Origin: Pseudomonas sp.
GTDB lineage: Bacteria; Pseudomonadota; Gammaproteobacteria; Pseudomonadales; Pseudomonadaceae
NCBI RefSeq assembly: GCF_030698175.1
Contig: NZ_JAUYNT010000010.1
Span: forward strand, 140,319-204,318
Reading direction: 5' to 3'
DNA: 64,000 nucleotides
Positions 18,108 through 27,006 of the stretch are shown here, in pieces. Below the pieces are notes generated by a model. It saw nothing but the letters and a program-made list of their open reading frames with translations, was not told the DNA's origin and did no database searches. A program made the position numbers and the translations under genes. Positions within the stretch are counted from its first letter, which is position 1, and each line of letters starts with the position of its first letter.

Positions 18108-18786
18108 CGATCCACCCCGCTTCGCGACTCAAGGTATAGAGCACCAGATTAATTTTCGCCTGGGCCGGGCCGTCCGCGCCAACTTGATAATCCAGACTGT
18201 CCCAATGCAGGCGCCAGCCGCTGGCTTGAATCGCCTGCAGGTAAGCGAGCAAATCGAAATAGCCGCCTTGCAGGCTGATCTTTAACCCATGGCGGTACAG
18301 GGTAACCGGTGCTTTCAGTTCGATGGCCGCGCTCTTCTCGAGCGCCCCGCTCGGCTGCGGCGCCGTTTGGGCCAACTGCAAGGGTTCGGAAAAACTCTGC
18401 AGGCTAAGCAAGCGCAGCTTGGGTTGGGCGCGTAACAGCTCTTGCAGCACCGCGCGCATTTTCTCGGGCGGCAGCAGGCCGGCGGTGTCTTGGTCGACTT
18501 CGCCGATCAGTTGCTCGCCACTGGCTTTGGCGGTCAGCAGGGCGCTGCGATAGGGCACGTTCGGGTCGACGGCGAGCTTGGCTTGTAAGTCCGCCAGCCC
18601 CAACTGCGCCTCTTGCAGGCTGAGCACTGCGGCTTTGTTCAGCGCCGTTTGCTTGACGACCCGCTGCGTCAAAGGGTCGCCCAACAGCAGCATGTAGAGC
18701 ATGCCGACCACTGCCAACGCGACCCCATAGCTCAGCCATTGCTCACGGGGCGCCAGCAGTAACCAGCGTTGCAGCAACTTATTCAT
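18100..18786 (-). CDS. mshJ: MSHA biogenesis protein MshJ (PilO-like)
   Basis: Bitopic inner-membrane protein of 228 residues, PilO/GspM-like member of the alignment complex. The ATG at 18786 overlaps the upstream gene by eight bases. Short cytoplasmic N-terminus (MNKLLQRWLLLAPREQW), one membrane segment (LSYGVALAVVGMLYMLLLG), a coiled-coil stretch and a ferredoxin-like periplasmic domain. Its TAA stop abuts the 144-bp repeat element. Confidence 0.88.
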   Translation of the reverse strand: MNKLLQRWLLLAPREQWLSYGVALAVVGMLYMLLLGDPLTQRVVKQTALNKAAVLSLQEAQLGLADLQAKLAVDPNVPYRSALLTAKASGEQLIGEVDQDTAGLLPPEKMRAVLQELLRAQPKLRLLSLQSFSEPLQLAQTAPQPSGALEKSAAIELKAPVTLYRHGLKISLQGGYFDLLAYLQAIQASGWRLHWDSLDYQVGADGPAQAKINLVLYTLSREAGWIGV

Positions 18787-19387
18787 GGGCCTTGCCCTCG
18801 TCATCTAAACGCGAAGACAGCCGAAACCCCAGCAGCCCATCCGCGTTGCGCTGTAACTCGAAACGGGCAAAAGCCCGCCCGCGAAATACCGGGCTAACCC
18901 CCAGGCTTTGCAGGTACAGGGGCAATAATTGCTGGTCTTGGCTGAAACCCTGCAAGCTTAAGCTGCTGCCGCCATCGCGCAGGGCAATCTCACTGAGCCA
19001 CAAGCCCGCCGGTGGATGGCGCTCCGACAAGGCCGCCAGCGGTGCCACAAAGCCGGCGCTTTGTTGTTGCGCCAACAATTGCAAATGGGCGACCAAGCGC
19101 TGCAGCTGCAGATTGCTCTGCTCTTGTTGCGCCAATTGCGCCGGCAGCAGCGGGTCCAGTTGCGGCGCCTGAAAACTGGCCGTGGCGGTACTGAATTCGG
19201 CCTGCAGCGCCTGGGCACGACTTTGCGTGGCATTCGCTAACGTGGTGGCTTGCTGCAACTGCCACGCCTGCCAAGCTCCATGCGAGATGATCACGGCAAA
19301 CAACAACAGCCAACCCAGCAGCATCTGCTTGGGACGTGGGCCATGACCGCGCTTTGGTTGGCGCTGATAGAGGTTGATGTTTTGCAT
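18779..19387 (-). CDS. PilN-like MSHA alignment protein
   Basis: 202-residue bitopic protein resembling PilN: start MQNINLYQRQ (PilN typically has an INLLP/INLY box that binds PilM), membrane segment MLLGWLLLFAVIISHGAWQAW, then a coiled coil and a periplasmic domain. ATG at 19387 has AGGAGG four bases upstream and overlaps the mshI stop (TGATG). It pairs with the PilM-like MshI and PilO-like MshJ; sometimes called MshI2. Confidence 0.85.
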   Translation of the reverse strand: MQNINLYQRQPKRGHGPRPKQMLLGWLLLFAVIISHGAWQAWQLQQATTLANATQSRAQALQAEFSTATASFQAPQLDPLLPAQLAQQEQSNLQLQRLVAHLQLLAQQQSAGFVAPLAALSERHPPAGLWLSEIALRDGGSSLSLQGFSQDQQLLPLYLQSLGVSPVFRGRAFARFELQRNADGLLGFRLSSRLDDEGKAHE

Positions 19388-20337
19388 CAAACCTCCTGGC
19401 GCAGGGCGGCGCCAACCACGGAGAAGCAGTAAGCCTGTTGCTGCTCATCAAGCTCCGCGGCCGGCTGCCCGGCAAATAGATCGCGCAAATTAAGCGCCTG
19501 CAGATTGACCGCCAAACCATCGCTCAAGGCTTTTAACACCTGGGCGCCATCACGCTTCATCGGCATCAGCAGCAGCCGGCTGATATAGCCCTTGCCCAGC
19601 TGGCTCTCGAAGTAATCCAGCGAACGCTGAATTTCCAGGGTAACCCCGGCGAAGTCCTGACTGGCTTGCTCCAGGCCCTGCTCGATACGGCGCGCCATAT
19701 ACAGGTCTTCGCCCTGCTGGACAGAAATCAGCCCTTCGCTGGAGCGCAGTCGCAGCAAGGCCAAGTTCAAGCCCTCAGCGCCGGCCAGCAGGCCCAGATT
19801 ACGAAAGGCCATCTCGGTGATATCGATGCTCTGCAAGCTCAAGCCGGCGTGCTTGAGCATGTGCAGCCATTGATCAACATGGGCTTTCGCCAGCACTGCG
19901 CAATAGGCCATGCGCGAACGGCCACGATAGGCATCGGTAGGCAAGGCAAAGGCATCCACCAGCACCTGCTCAAGGGGCTCGCTAATCTGTTCTTTGACTT
20001 TCCAGCGCATGGCATCGCGCAACTCGTTAGCCGGCACATCGGGGCAGTCGAGCAGCAGCAACTGATAGAGCGCCGGGTGCAGCAGCAGGTTGACCGGCAT
20101 ACCGGCCAAGCCAAACTCAGCCACCATGCTTTTCAGCTCAGCTGGCTGATCCGCCGGCGCAACCGGGCGAAACACGCAGCGCTGCAATTGCACCGGCTGG
20201 CCCGGGGTGCGCAGCACATGGGCCAGAGCAATACCTTCTGGGCCGGTTTCGATGCCGAGCAAGCCATTTGCCGTTTTCTTATTCTTATTCAGCCATGCCA
20301 ACAAGGGCGTCCCCTTAAACTCTTGATCTGCGCTCAA
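19387..20337 (-). CDS. mshI: MSHA biogenesis protein MshI (PilM-like)
   Basis: Cytoplasmic actin-fold protein of the alignment complex and first gene of the operon. Features: NGLLGIETGPEGIALAHV (phosphate-1 type loop), LLDCPDVPANELRDAMRWKV and a C-terminal GQPAAELDEQQQAYCFSVVGAAL. No ATG precedes the conserved part. The longest frame begins TTG at 20337; a TTG at 20304 with AAGGGG six bases upstream is a good alternative and gives ~305 residues. Divergent from trmL, with which it shares a short promoter region. Confidence 0.85.
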   Translation of the reverse strand: MSADQEFKGTPLLAWLNKNKKTANGLLGIETGPEGIALAHVLRTPGQPVQLQRCVFRPVAPADQPAELKSMVAEFGLAGMPVNLLLHPALYQLLLLDCPDVPANELRDAMRWKVKEQISEPLEQVLVDAFALPTDAYRGRSRMAYCAVLAKAHVDQWLHMLKHAGLSLQSIDITEMAFRNLGLLAGAEGLNLALLRLRSSEGLISVQQGEDLYMARRIEQGLEQASQDFAGVTLEIQRSLDYFESQLGKGYISRLLLMPMKRDGAQVLKALSDGLAVNLQALNLRDLFAGQPAAELDEQQQAYCFSVVGAALRQEV

Positions 20338-20410
20338 TCACTGCAGGTTACGAAAACTCGGGTGCAGCACACTGTAGAATGCTTTTTTTGACTCAACCTT
20401 GAGCCTGATC

Positions 20411-20875
20411 ATGTTCCACGTCGTGCTGTTTCAGCCAGAAATCCCGCCCAACACCGGCAATATTATCCGCCTATGCGCCAACAGTGGCTGTCAGCTGCAT
20501 CTAATCGATCCGCTCGGTTTCGAGCTGGACGACAAACGCTTGCGACGCGCCGGCTTGGACTATCACGAATACTCAAGATTAAAGCGACATCAAACACTTA
20601 GCGAATGTATAGCAGAAATCGCTGGAGGTCGGATATTCGCTTTTACTACCAAAGGCAGCCACAACTACGCCGAGAGCCAATTTGTGCCTGGCGACATCTT
20701 TCTGTTTGGCCCGGAAAGCCGTGGCCTGCCGGCGGAGATCCTCGACAGCCTGCCGGCCGAGCAGCGTTTGCGCCTACCCATGCAGCCCGGCAATCGCAGC
20801 CTGAACCTGTCGAACACCGTCGCCATCGCCGTGTACGAAGCCTGGCGCCAGCAGGGTTTTGCTCAAACCGAATAA
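20411..20875 (+). CDS. trmL: tRNA (cytidine/uridine-2'-O-)-methyltransferase TrmL
   Basis: SPOUT-class enzyme that 2'-O-methylates the wobble base (position 34) of tRNA-Leu isoacceptors using SAM. 154 residues from ATG 20411 ([20 protein letters not shown], the standard TrmL start). SPOUT knot motifs: FGPESRGLP and [18 protein letters not shown]. Bases ~20567-20655 look distinctly less GC-rich than the flanks (codons such as ATT, AAA, TTA, ATA). Followed by a strong terminator shared with secB. Confidence 0.95.
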   Translation: MFHVVLFQPEIPPNTGNIIRLCANSGCQLHLIDPLGFELDDKRLRRAGLDYHEYSRLKRHQTLSECIAEIAGGRIFAFTTKGSHNYAESQFVPGDIFLFGPESRGLPAEILDSLPAEQRLRLPMQPGNRSLNLSNTVAIAVYEAWRQQGFAQTE

Positions 20876-20888
20876 ACCCAGTGATAAA

Positions 20889-20910
20889 AAAACGCCCCGA
20901 AGGGCGTTTT
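20889..20910. terminator. Bidirectional terminator between trmL and secB
   Basis: 9-bp stem AAAACGCCC / GGGCGTTTT with a CGAA tetraloop; A-run on the left and T-run on the right, so it works in both directions between convergent genes. Confidence 0.92.
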
Positions 20911-20927
20911 CTGTACAGCTCGGCCTG

Positions 20928-21401
20928 TTAAGCGTTGCCGGCGGTTTGCATCCGTTCCAGCTGCTGGGCATAGAGCGCATCGAAGTTCACCGGCGCCAGC
21001 ATCAAGGCCGGGAAGGAACCGCGCACCACCAGGTTATCCAGCGCTTCGCGAGCGTAAGGGAACAACAGGTTCGGGCAGAAGGCGCCGAGGGTGTGGCTCA
21101 TGGCCGCAGCATCGAGGCCAGCAATCAGGAATATCCCGGCTTGCTGAACTTCGGCAATAAAGGCAGTTTCGCCGCCAGTCTTGACGGTCACCGACAAGGT
21201 CAGCACCACTTCGTGGAAGTCACCTTCCAGCGGCTTTTGGCGGGTGTTCAGGTCCAGCTCAACACTTGGCGCCCACTCTTGGCGGAAAATCTCTGGGCTC
21301 TTTGGCGCTTCGAACGACAGGTCGCGCACGTAAATGCGCTGCAGCGAGAACTGTGGACCTTGGTCTTCTTGAGGTGCGCCGGTGCTTACTTGTTCAGTCA
21401 T
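20928..21401 (-). CDS. secB: Protein-export chaperone SecB
   Basis: Homotetrameric chaperone that keeps preproteins unfolded and delivers them to SecA. 157 residues. Recognisable blocks are [20 protein letters not shown], the [10 protein letters not shown] strand, [11 protein letters not shown], and [20 protein letters not shown] with [14 protein letters not shown], which form the substrate groove. Clustered with grxC and the rhodanese gene on the minus strand. Confidence 0.97.
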   Translation of the reverse strand: MTEQVSTGAPQEDQGPQFSLQRIYVRDLSFEAPKSPEIFRQEWAPSVELDLNTRQKPLEGDFHEVVLTLSVTVKTGGETAFIAEVQQAGIFLIAGLDAAAMSHTLGAFCPNLLFPYAREALDNLVVRGSFPALMLAPVNFDALYAQQLERMQTAGNA

Positions 21402-21457
21402 GACAGAGCCTTATTGTTAGTAATTACGAGTAATGGTTAATAACGTCGCCGGGGGAT

Positions 21458-21712
21458 TTAGGCGTTCAGCAGCGCGTCGAGCTTACCGGCACGCTCCAGC
21501 GCATACAAATCATCGCAGCCGCCGACATGACTGCTGCCGATCCAGATTTGTGGCACCGAGGTGCGCCCCGCCTTGCGGACCATCTCGGCGCGCGCTGCCG
21601 GTTGACCATCGATGCTGATCCGGGTGAACGCCACCGCTTTATTCTTCAGCAGCTGCTCGGCGCGCCGGCAATAGGGGCAGTAGTCACTGGAATAGACAAC
21701 GACTGCGGCCAT
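21458..21712 (-). CDS. grxC: Glutaredoxin 3
   Basis: Small dithiol glutaredoxin (84 residues) that reduces disulfides with glutathione in the cytoplasm. Active site CPYC at residues 12-15, cis-proline loop TSVPQIWIG, and glutathione-contact GGCDDL. Starts one base past the rhodanese/grx junction region, and lies 56 bases upstream of secB, as in other pseudomonads. Confidence 0.95.
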   Translation of the reverse strand: MAAVVVYSSDYCPYCRRAEQLLKNKAVAFTRISIDGQPAARAEMVRKAGRTSVPQIWIGSSHVGGCDDLYALERAGKLDALLNA

Positions 21713-21713
21713 C

Positions 21714-22127
21714 TCACTTCACCAGCGGCAAATTGTCGCCACGCCAGCTGGCGATCCCGCCACCGAGCTTGGCCGCGGTATAGCCGGCTTTCTCCAGCTC
21801 ACGGCACAGGGTGCCCGCGTGCTGACCCAAGGCATCGACCAGAATGATGGTTTTGCCCTTGTACTTTTCCAGCTCGACCATCCGCTCGGCCAGCTTCTCG
21901 TAAGGAATGTTCAGAGCATCAACGATATGCCCGGTGGCGAAGTCCTTGTGCGAACGCACGTCGACAATCACGCCTTGCTCGCCATTGACCAGCGCAGTCA
22001 GCTCGCGGCAACTAAGGCTTTTGCCGCCACGCTGCAGTTCGGAGTAGATCAGCAGCGCCAAGGCCGCGGCGGCACCGCTGCTCAACAGATAGTGGTTAGT
22101 GGCGAATTCAAGCAGTTGAGCAAGCAT
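21714..22127 (-). CDS. Membrane-anchored rhodanese-like protein (YibN type)
   Basis: 137-residue protein with one N-terminal membrane segment (SSGAAAALALLIYSE) and a rhodanese fold (VIVDVRSHKDFATGHIVDALNIPYEKL; GGGIASWRG). Start at 22127 (MLAQLLEFATNHYLL). The loop that normally carries the catalytic cysteine reads VDALGQHAGTL with no cysteine, so sulfurtransferase activity is doubtful; a binding or scaffolding role is more likely. First gene of the grxC-secB group, divergent from gpmI. Confidence 0.88.
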   Translation of the reverse strand: MLAQLLEFATNHYLLSSGAAAALALLIYSELQRGGKSLSCRELTALVNGEQGVIVDVRSHKDFATGHIVDALNIPYEKLAERMVELEKYKGKTIILVDALGQHAGTLCRELEKAGYTAAKLGGGIASWRGDNLPLVK

Positions 22128-22330
22128 CAATAGATTCCAGAGCGCTAAGAAGAAGTCGGCTAGGGGCGGGCTAGAGCCTGCCCCCGCACAACACGAAGCA
22201 TGTCGTGTCGCACAATGGCGGCCAGTATACACAGCCCCCCTATTGCGCCAAACCCGTCCGGCGGTGACGTGAGCCGCGCTTGGGCTTAATATTCGCGCTC
22301 ATTTTTATCTTGCTTGCATCGGGTGCTCTC

Positions 22331-23866
22331 ATGCCAACCACAGCAAAACCGCTAGTGCTGATCATTTTGGACGGCTTCGGTCACAGTGACAGCCCCGAGT
22401 CCAACGCCATTTACGCCGCCAACACCCCGGTTTATGACCATTTACGCGCCACTCAGCCGCACAGTTTGATCTCCGGCTCCGGCATGGATGTCGGCCTGCC
22501 CGACGGCCAGATGGGCAACTCGGAAGTCGGCCATATGAACCTCGGCGCCGGCCGCGTGGTGTATCAAGACTTCACCCGGGTGACCAAGGCCATTCGCGAC
22601 GGCGAGTTTTCCCACAATCCAACCCTCTGCGCCGCGGTCGATAGCGCCGTCGGTGCCGGCAAGGCCGTGCATATTCTCGGATTGCTGTCGGATGGCGGCG
22701 TGCACAGCCATCAAGACCATCTGGTGGCCATGGTCGAACTGGCCGCCCAGCGCGGCGCCGAGAACATCTACCTGCACGCCTTTCTCGACGGTCGCGACAC
22801 CCCGCCGAAAAGCGCCACGCCATCGATTGCACTGCTCGAAGCCACTTTCGCCAAACTCGGCAAGGGCCGCATCGCCAGCATTATCGGCCGCTATTTTGCG
22901 ATGGATCGCGACAACCGTTGGGACCGCGTCGCTCAGGCCTACAACCTGATAGTCGAGGGTCAGGCCGAGTTCACTGCCGCCAGCGCGGCCGCAGGCCTGG
23001 AAGCCGCCTACGCCCGCAGTGAAAACGACGAGTTCGTCAAAGCCACCGGCATCGGCGCGCCAGTGCAGGTCGAAGATGGCGACGCTGTGGTGTTTATGAA
23101 CTTTCGCGCCGACCGCGCCCGCGAGTTGACCCGCACCTTTGTCGAGCCCGACTTCAGCGACTTCTCCCGCGCCCGCGTGCCACAGACCAGTTTTGTGATG
23201 CTCACCCAGTACGCCGCCAGCATTGACGCCCCCAGCGCCTTCGCCCCCGGCTCGCTGGACAACGTGCTGGGTGATTACCTGGCAAAAAACGGCAAGACTC
23301 AGCTGCGCATCGCCGAGACCGAGAAATACGCCCACGTCACCTTCTTCTTCTCCGGCGGCCGTGAAGAACCCTTCCCGGGCGAGGAGCGCATCCTGATCCC
23401 CTCGCCGAACGTCGCCACCTACGACCTGCAGCCGGAGATGAATGCCCCGCTGGTCACCGACAAGCTGGTCGAAGCCATCGAGCAGCAGCGCTATGACGTG
23501 ATCATCGTCAACTACGCCAATGGCGACATGGTCGGTCATACCGGGGTGTTTGCCGCGGCGGTCAAGGCGGTGGAATGCCTGGACGCCTGCGTCGGCCGCA
23601 TAGTCGCGGCGCTGGCCAAGGTTGGCGGCGAAGCCCTGATCACCGCCGACCACGGCAACGTCGAGCAAATGCAAGACGCCATCAGCGGTCAGGCCCACAC
23701 CGCCCACACCTGCGAGCCGGTGCCGTTTATCTATGTCGGCCAGCGCCCGCTCAGCTTGCGTGATGGCGGCGTATTGGCCGACGTGGCACCGACCATGTTG
23801 CGCTTGCTGGGCCTGCCACAGCCGGCGGAGATGACCGGCAAATCGATCATCCGCTTTACCGAGTAA
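22331..23866 (+). CDS. gpmI: 2,3-bisphosphoglycerate-independent phosphoglycerate mutase
   Basis: Glycolytic enzyme interconverting 3- and 2-phosphoglycerate with two manganese ions. 511 residues from ATG 22331. Metal site [11 protein letters not shown], the phospho-serine in [17 protein letters not shown], and later metal ligands in [23 protein letters not shown] and [11 protein letters not shown]. Length and motifs are complete. A G/C-rich imperfect hairpin follows directly. Confidence 0.97.
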   Translation: MPTTAKPLVLIILDGFGHSDSPESNAIYAANTPVYDHLRATQPHSLISGSGMDVGLPDGQMGNSEVGHMNLGAGRVVYQDFTRVTKAIRDGEFSHNPTLCAAVDSAVGAGKAVHILGLLSDGGVHSHQDHLVAMVELAAQRGAENIYLHAFLDGRDTPPKSATPSIALLEATFAKLGKGRIASIIGRYFAMDRDNRWDRVAQAYNLIVEGQAEFTAASAAAGLEAAYARSENDEFVKATGIGAPVQVEDGDAVVFMNFRADRARELTRTFVEPDFSDFSRARVPQTSFVMLTQYAASIDAPSAFAPGSLDNVLGDYLAKNGKTQLRIAETEKYAHVTFFFSGGREEPFPGEERILIPSPNVATYDLQPEMNAPLVTDKLVEAIEQQRYDVIIVNYANGDMVGHTGVFAAAVKAVECLDACVGRIVAALAKVGGEALITADHGNVEQMQDAISGQAHTAHTCEPVPFIYVGQRPLSLRDGGVLADVAPTMLRLLGLPQPAEMTGKSIIRFTE

Positions 23867-23867
23867 G

Positions 23868-23954
23868 TGGGGAATGGGGAGTAGGAAGTGGGGTGCCGAC
23901 GCCCCACTTTCCACTCCCCGCCCCACCCACTTCCCACTCCCAACTTCCCACTTA
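23868..23954 (+). repeat. G-rich purine/pyrimidine hairpin after gpmI
   Basis: The strand is GGGGA/AGTGG-rich on the left and CCACTTCCC-rich on the right; AAGTGGGG and CCCCACTT pair around TGCCGACG, extended by imperfect pairing of GTGGGG/CCCCAC. A further set of CACTTCCCACTCCC words follows. Could act as a terminator or attenuator between gpmI and envC. Confidence 0.55.
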
Positions 23955-23999
23955 TATCGGCATACTAAGCCCTCGTCCTCTGCCGGTTTCGTCCCGCCC

Positions 24000-25286
24000 A
24001 TGCTCCGCTCCCTAGTCATAGTTTTACTCGCTTGCCTGCTCAGCCCCGCCATGGCCGATTCCCGTAGCGATGCCCAGCAGCAACTGGATGCCGCGCAAAA
24101 AGACGTGGTCGAACTGAAAAAACTGCTCGATCAGCTGCAAAAGGACAAATCCGGTGTTCAGCAAGAGCTGAAAAAAACCGAAAGTGAAATGGGCCAGCTG
24201 GAAAACCAGGTCAAGGGCCTGCAAAACGAGCTGAATAAAAGCGACGAGCAAATCCAGCAACTCAATCAGCAGAAAAAAAAACTCCAAGAGTCACGCCTTG
24301 AGCAGCAACGCCTGATCGGCATTCAAGCCCGCGCCGCTTACCAGAGCGGCCATCAGGAGTACGTCAAGCTGCTGCTCAACCAGCAAAACCCGGAAAAATT
24401 CTCCCGCACCCTCACCTACTACGACTACTTGAGTAAGGCGCGCCTCGAACAACTGGCCACCTTCAATGAAACCCTGCGCCAGCTGGCCAATGTCGAGCAG
24501 GACATAGTCAATCAACAAACCCAGCTGGCCGAGCAGAAGAGCGCCCTCGATGGCCGCCGCGAACTCCTGGCGCAAGCGCGCAAAGAGCGCCAGTTGGTGC
24601 TGGCCAAGCTGAACAAAGAGTCCAGCGCGCGCAGCCAAAAGCTTAAAGCCCGCGAGCAAGAGCAAGTGGCGCTGGGCAACGTGCTAAAAACCATCGAAGA
24701 AACCCTTGCCCGTCAGGCCCGCGAAGCCGAGGCAGCGCGTAAATTGGCGGCCGCCGCAGCCGCGGCAGAAGCCGCCGAGCAAGCCCGGCTGGCCAGCCTG
24801 CCGGCCACCGGCCAACCGGCAACCGCGAAAAAACCCGCTGCCGGCGCCCTGGTGTCCAGTACTGGCAGCAGCTACGGCGGGGCCTTTAGCAGTGCCAAGG
24901 GCAAACTGCCGTGGCCGGTCAATGGCCGGCTGCTAGCAGGTTTCGGCACGCCTCGCGGCGACGATGCGCGGACCAAATGGGACGGCGTACTGATCAGCGC
25001 AGCGCTGGGCAGCCAGGTACGCGCCGTGCATGGCGGCCGCGTGGTGTTCGCCGACTGGTTGCGCGGCGCCGGGCTTCTGGTCATTCTCGACCATGGCAAT
25101 GGCTACCTGAGCCTCTACGGTCACAATCAAAGTTTATTGAAAGACGCCGGCGACATCGTTAAAGCCGGCGAAGCCATAGGGACAGTCGGTAGCAGCGGCG
25201 GCCAAGAGGTGCCGGCCCTGTATTTCGCCATTCGCCAGCAAGGCCGCCCCAGCAACCCGGTACAATGGTGCCGCGCCCAAGGATAG
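24000..25286 (+). CDS. envC: Murein hydrolase activator EnvC-like protein
   Basis: Periplasmic activator of cell-wall amidases at division. 428 residues from the ATG at 24000; signal peptide LVIVLLACLLSPAMA; long coiled coil from ~20 to ~270 (heptads rich in Q, K, E, L); Ala/Pro linker; C-terminal LytM/M23 domain (KLPWPVNGRLLAGFGTPRG). Catalytic metal ligands are degenerate: the usual HxxxD is replaced by TKWDGVLI and the HxH by ALYFAIR, as in EnvC, so it should activate rather than cut. Sits 26 bases before ctpA, probably in one operon with gpmI. Confidence 0.92.
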   Translation: MLRSLVIVLLACLLSPAMADSRSDAQQQLDAAQKDVVELKKLLDQLQKDKSGVQQELKKTESEMGQLENQVKGLQNELNKSDEQIQQLNQQKKKLQESRLEQQRLIGIQARAAYQSGHQEYVKLLLNQQNPEKFSRTLTYYDYLSKARLEQLATFNETLRQLANVEQDIVNQQTQLAEQKSALDGRRELLAQARKERQLVLAKLNKESSARSQKLKAREQEQVALGNVLKTIEETLARQAREAEAARKLAAAAAAAEAAEQARLASLPATGQPATAKKPAAGALVSSTGSSYGGAFSSAKGKLPWPVNGRLLAGFGTPRGDDARTKWDGVLISAALGSQVRAVHGGRVVFADWLRGAGLLVILDHGNGYLSLYGHNQSLLKDAGDIVKAGEAIGTVGSSGGQEVPALYFAIRQQGRPSNPVQWCRAQG

Positions 25287-25312
25287 GCACCTCTTTTAGG
25301 AGTTATGTTGTC

Positions 25313-26647
25313 ATGTTGCATTTGTCCCGCCCAACCTCCCTGGCCTTAGCGATTGCCCTGCTGATCGCCACTCCCGCACTGCAGGCCAGCGGCAAGGCGG
25401 CGGAGAAAATCCCCGCGCCCGTCCTCAGCAGTGATGCCAACGCACCGCTGCCGCTGGAGGAGCTGCGTACTTTTGCCGAGATCATGGACCGCATCAAAGC
25501 CGCCTATGTTGAGCCGGTAGACGACAAGACCCTGCTGGAGAACGCCATCAAGGGCATGCTCAGCAACCTCGACCCGCACTCGGCCTACCTCGATCCGGCC
25601 GAGTTTGCCGAACTGCAGCAAAGCACCAGCGGCGAGTTTGGCGGTTTGGGCATCGAAGTCGGCCAGGAAGAAGGCTTTCTGAAAGTCATCTCGCCGATTG
25701 ACGACACCCCTGCCTCAAAAGCCGGCATTCAGCCCGGCGACCTGATCATCAAGATCGACGGCCAGCCGACCAAAGGGCTGAATATGAGCGAGTCGGTCGA
25801 CAAAATGCGCGGCAAGATCGGCAGCAAAATTGTCCTAACCATCGTCCGCGAAGGCGCCCAGCCGTTCGATGTCGAGCTGGCGCGCGCGATCATCAAGGTC
25901 AAGAGCGTGAAGAGCCAGCTGCTCGACGAGCATTACGGCTACCTGCGCATCTCGCAATTTCAGGTCAACAGCGGCGAAGAAGTCGGCAAGGCCCTGGCGC
26001 TGCTGAAAAAACAGAACGACGGCAACAAGCTGCGCGGGATCGTTCTAGATCTGCGCAACAACCCGGGCGGCGTGTTGCAAGCCGCCGTCGAGGTCACCGA
26101 TCACTTCCTCACCAAGGGTTTGATCGTCTACACCAAGGGCCGCATCGCCAACTCCGAGCTGCGTTTCTCCGCCGACGCCGAGGATGCCAGCGACGCTGTA
26201 CCGTTGGTGGTGCTGATTAACGGCGGCAGCGCCTCGGCCTCGGAAATCGTCGCCGGCGCCCTGCAAGATCACAAACGCGCGGTACTGATGGGCACCGACA
26301 GCTTCGGCAAAGGCTCGGTGCAAACCGTGCTGCCACTCAACAATGAGCGCGGCCTGAAACTGACCACGGCGCTGTACTACACCCCTAACGGCCGCTCGAT
26401 TCAGGCCCAGGGCATAGTGCCTGACATAGTGGTGCGCCGCGCCAAGATCACCAGCGAGCAAGACAGCGAAAACTTCAAGGAAGCCGACCTCGCCGGTCAC
26501 CTGGGCAATGGCAATGGCGGCGCCGACAAACCTTCGAACGGCAAAGGCAAAGGCCCAGCGCCACTGCCGCGCCCGCAAGACGATGACTTCCAACTCAGCC
26601 AGGCCCTGAGCCTACTCAAAGGCCTGAGCGTGACCCGCGGCGACTAA
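25313..26647 (+). CDS. ctpA: Carboxy-terminal processing protease CtpA (S41)
   Basis: Periplasmic serine protease with PDZ domain, 444 residues. Signal peptide LALAIALLIATPALQA; PDZ around 95-170 (GGLGIEVGQEEGFLKVISPI); S41 domain with catalytic Ser in NGGSASASEIVAGAL and Lys in DSFGKGSVQT. In P. aeruginosa such proteases degrade cell-wall hydrolases, which fits the neighbouring EnvC. AGGAG ribosome site lies ten bases upstream of the chosen ATG. A low-complexity Lys/Gly/Pro tail precedes the C-terminus. Confidence 0.95.
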   Translation: MLHLSRPTSLALAIALLIATPALQASGKAAEKIPAPVLSSDANAPLPLEELRTFAEIMDRIKAAYVEPVDDKTLLENAIKGMLSNLDPHSAYLDPAEFAELQQSTSGEFGGLGIEVGQEEGFLKVISPIDDTPASKAGIQPGDLIIKIDGQPTKGLNMSESVDKMRGKIGSKIVLTIVREGAQPFDVELARAIIKVKSVKSQLLDEHYGYLRISQFQVNSGEEVGKALALLKKQNDGNKLRGIVLDLRNNPGGVLQAAVEVTDHFLTKGLIVYTKGRIANSELRFSADAEDASDAVPLVVLINGGSASASEIVAGALQDHKRAVLMGTDSFGKGSVQTVLPLNNERGLKLTTALYYTPNGRSIQAQGIVPDIVVRRAKITSEQDSENFKEADLAGHLGNGNGGADKPSNGKGKGPAPLPRPQDDDFQLSQALSLLKGLSVTRGD

Positions 26648-26661
26648 GCTCTGCTTAAGCG

Positions 26662-26707
26662 ACAGCGCATAAAAAACCCGGATTTTTCCGGGTTTTTTAT
26701 GCGCTGT
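26662..26707 (+). terminator. Strong terminator after ctpA
   Basis: Perfect 21-bp inverted repeat with a TTTT loop; the core AAAAAACCCGGA / TCCGGGTTTTTT gives a classic intrinsic terminator with a T-run, 14 bases after the ctpA stop. Confidence 0.95.
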
Positions 26708-26728
26708 ACCAGTTACGTGCTGCACGGG

Positions 26729-26748
26729 GCCCTCTCGCGAGAGAGGGC
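26729..26748. repeat. 8-bp hairpin GCCCTCTC-GCGA-GAGAGGGC
   Basis: Perfect stem with a GCGA tetraloop downstream of the ctpA terminator. No gene attached; function unknown. Confidence 0.6.
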
Positions 26749-26782
26749 AGCCTTAATACTTGCGTTGTCTGCACCGGCCAAT

Positions 26783-26866
26783 CGCGGATAAATCCGCTCC
26801 TACAGGGAGGCAGCCGATGCAGTTATTGCAGGTGCCGGGCTTGTGTAGGAGCGGATTCATCCGCGA
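26783..26866. repeat. Inverted pair of Pseudomonas REP sequences
   Basis: CGCGGATAAATCCGCTCCTA at 26783 and its inverse TGTAGGAGCGGATTCATCCG at 26844 face each other 39 bases apart, the usual paired REP layout. They fill most of the ctpA to solute-binding-protein gap (26708-27006), in which I see no gene. Confidence 0.9.
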
Positions 26867-27006
26867 AGCAAGCGTGAGCACGCCGATAATCCTGCAGGGC
26901 CACAACTGTTCTTTCCCCCACATTCATCTGGATCACAAACCAGAGGCTACGGGACTGCTCCTTGCAACGCATAACTGGGGCATAGCCTTTTTATACGGCA
27001 AACAGC

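Noticed and set aside
20373..20378. TAGAAT as -10 box for trmL
   Set aside because: No matching -35 at acceptable spacing, so not listed as a promoter.
22442..24052. 536-codon open frame on the minus strand opposite gpmI
   Set aside because: It mirrors codon bias of the gpmI gene on the other strand, has no recognisable domain, and runs through the hairpin after gpmI.
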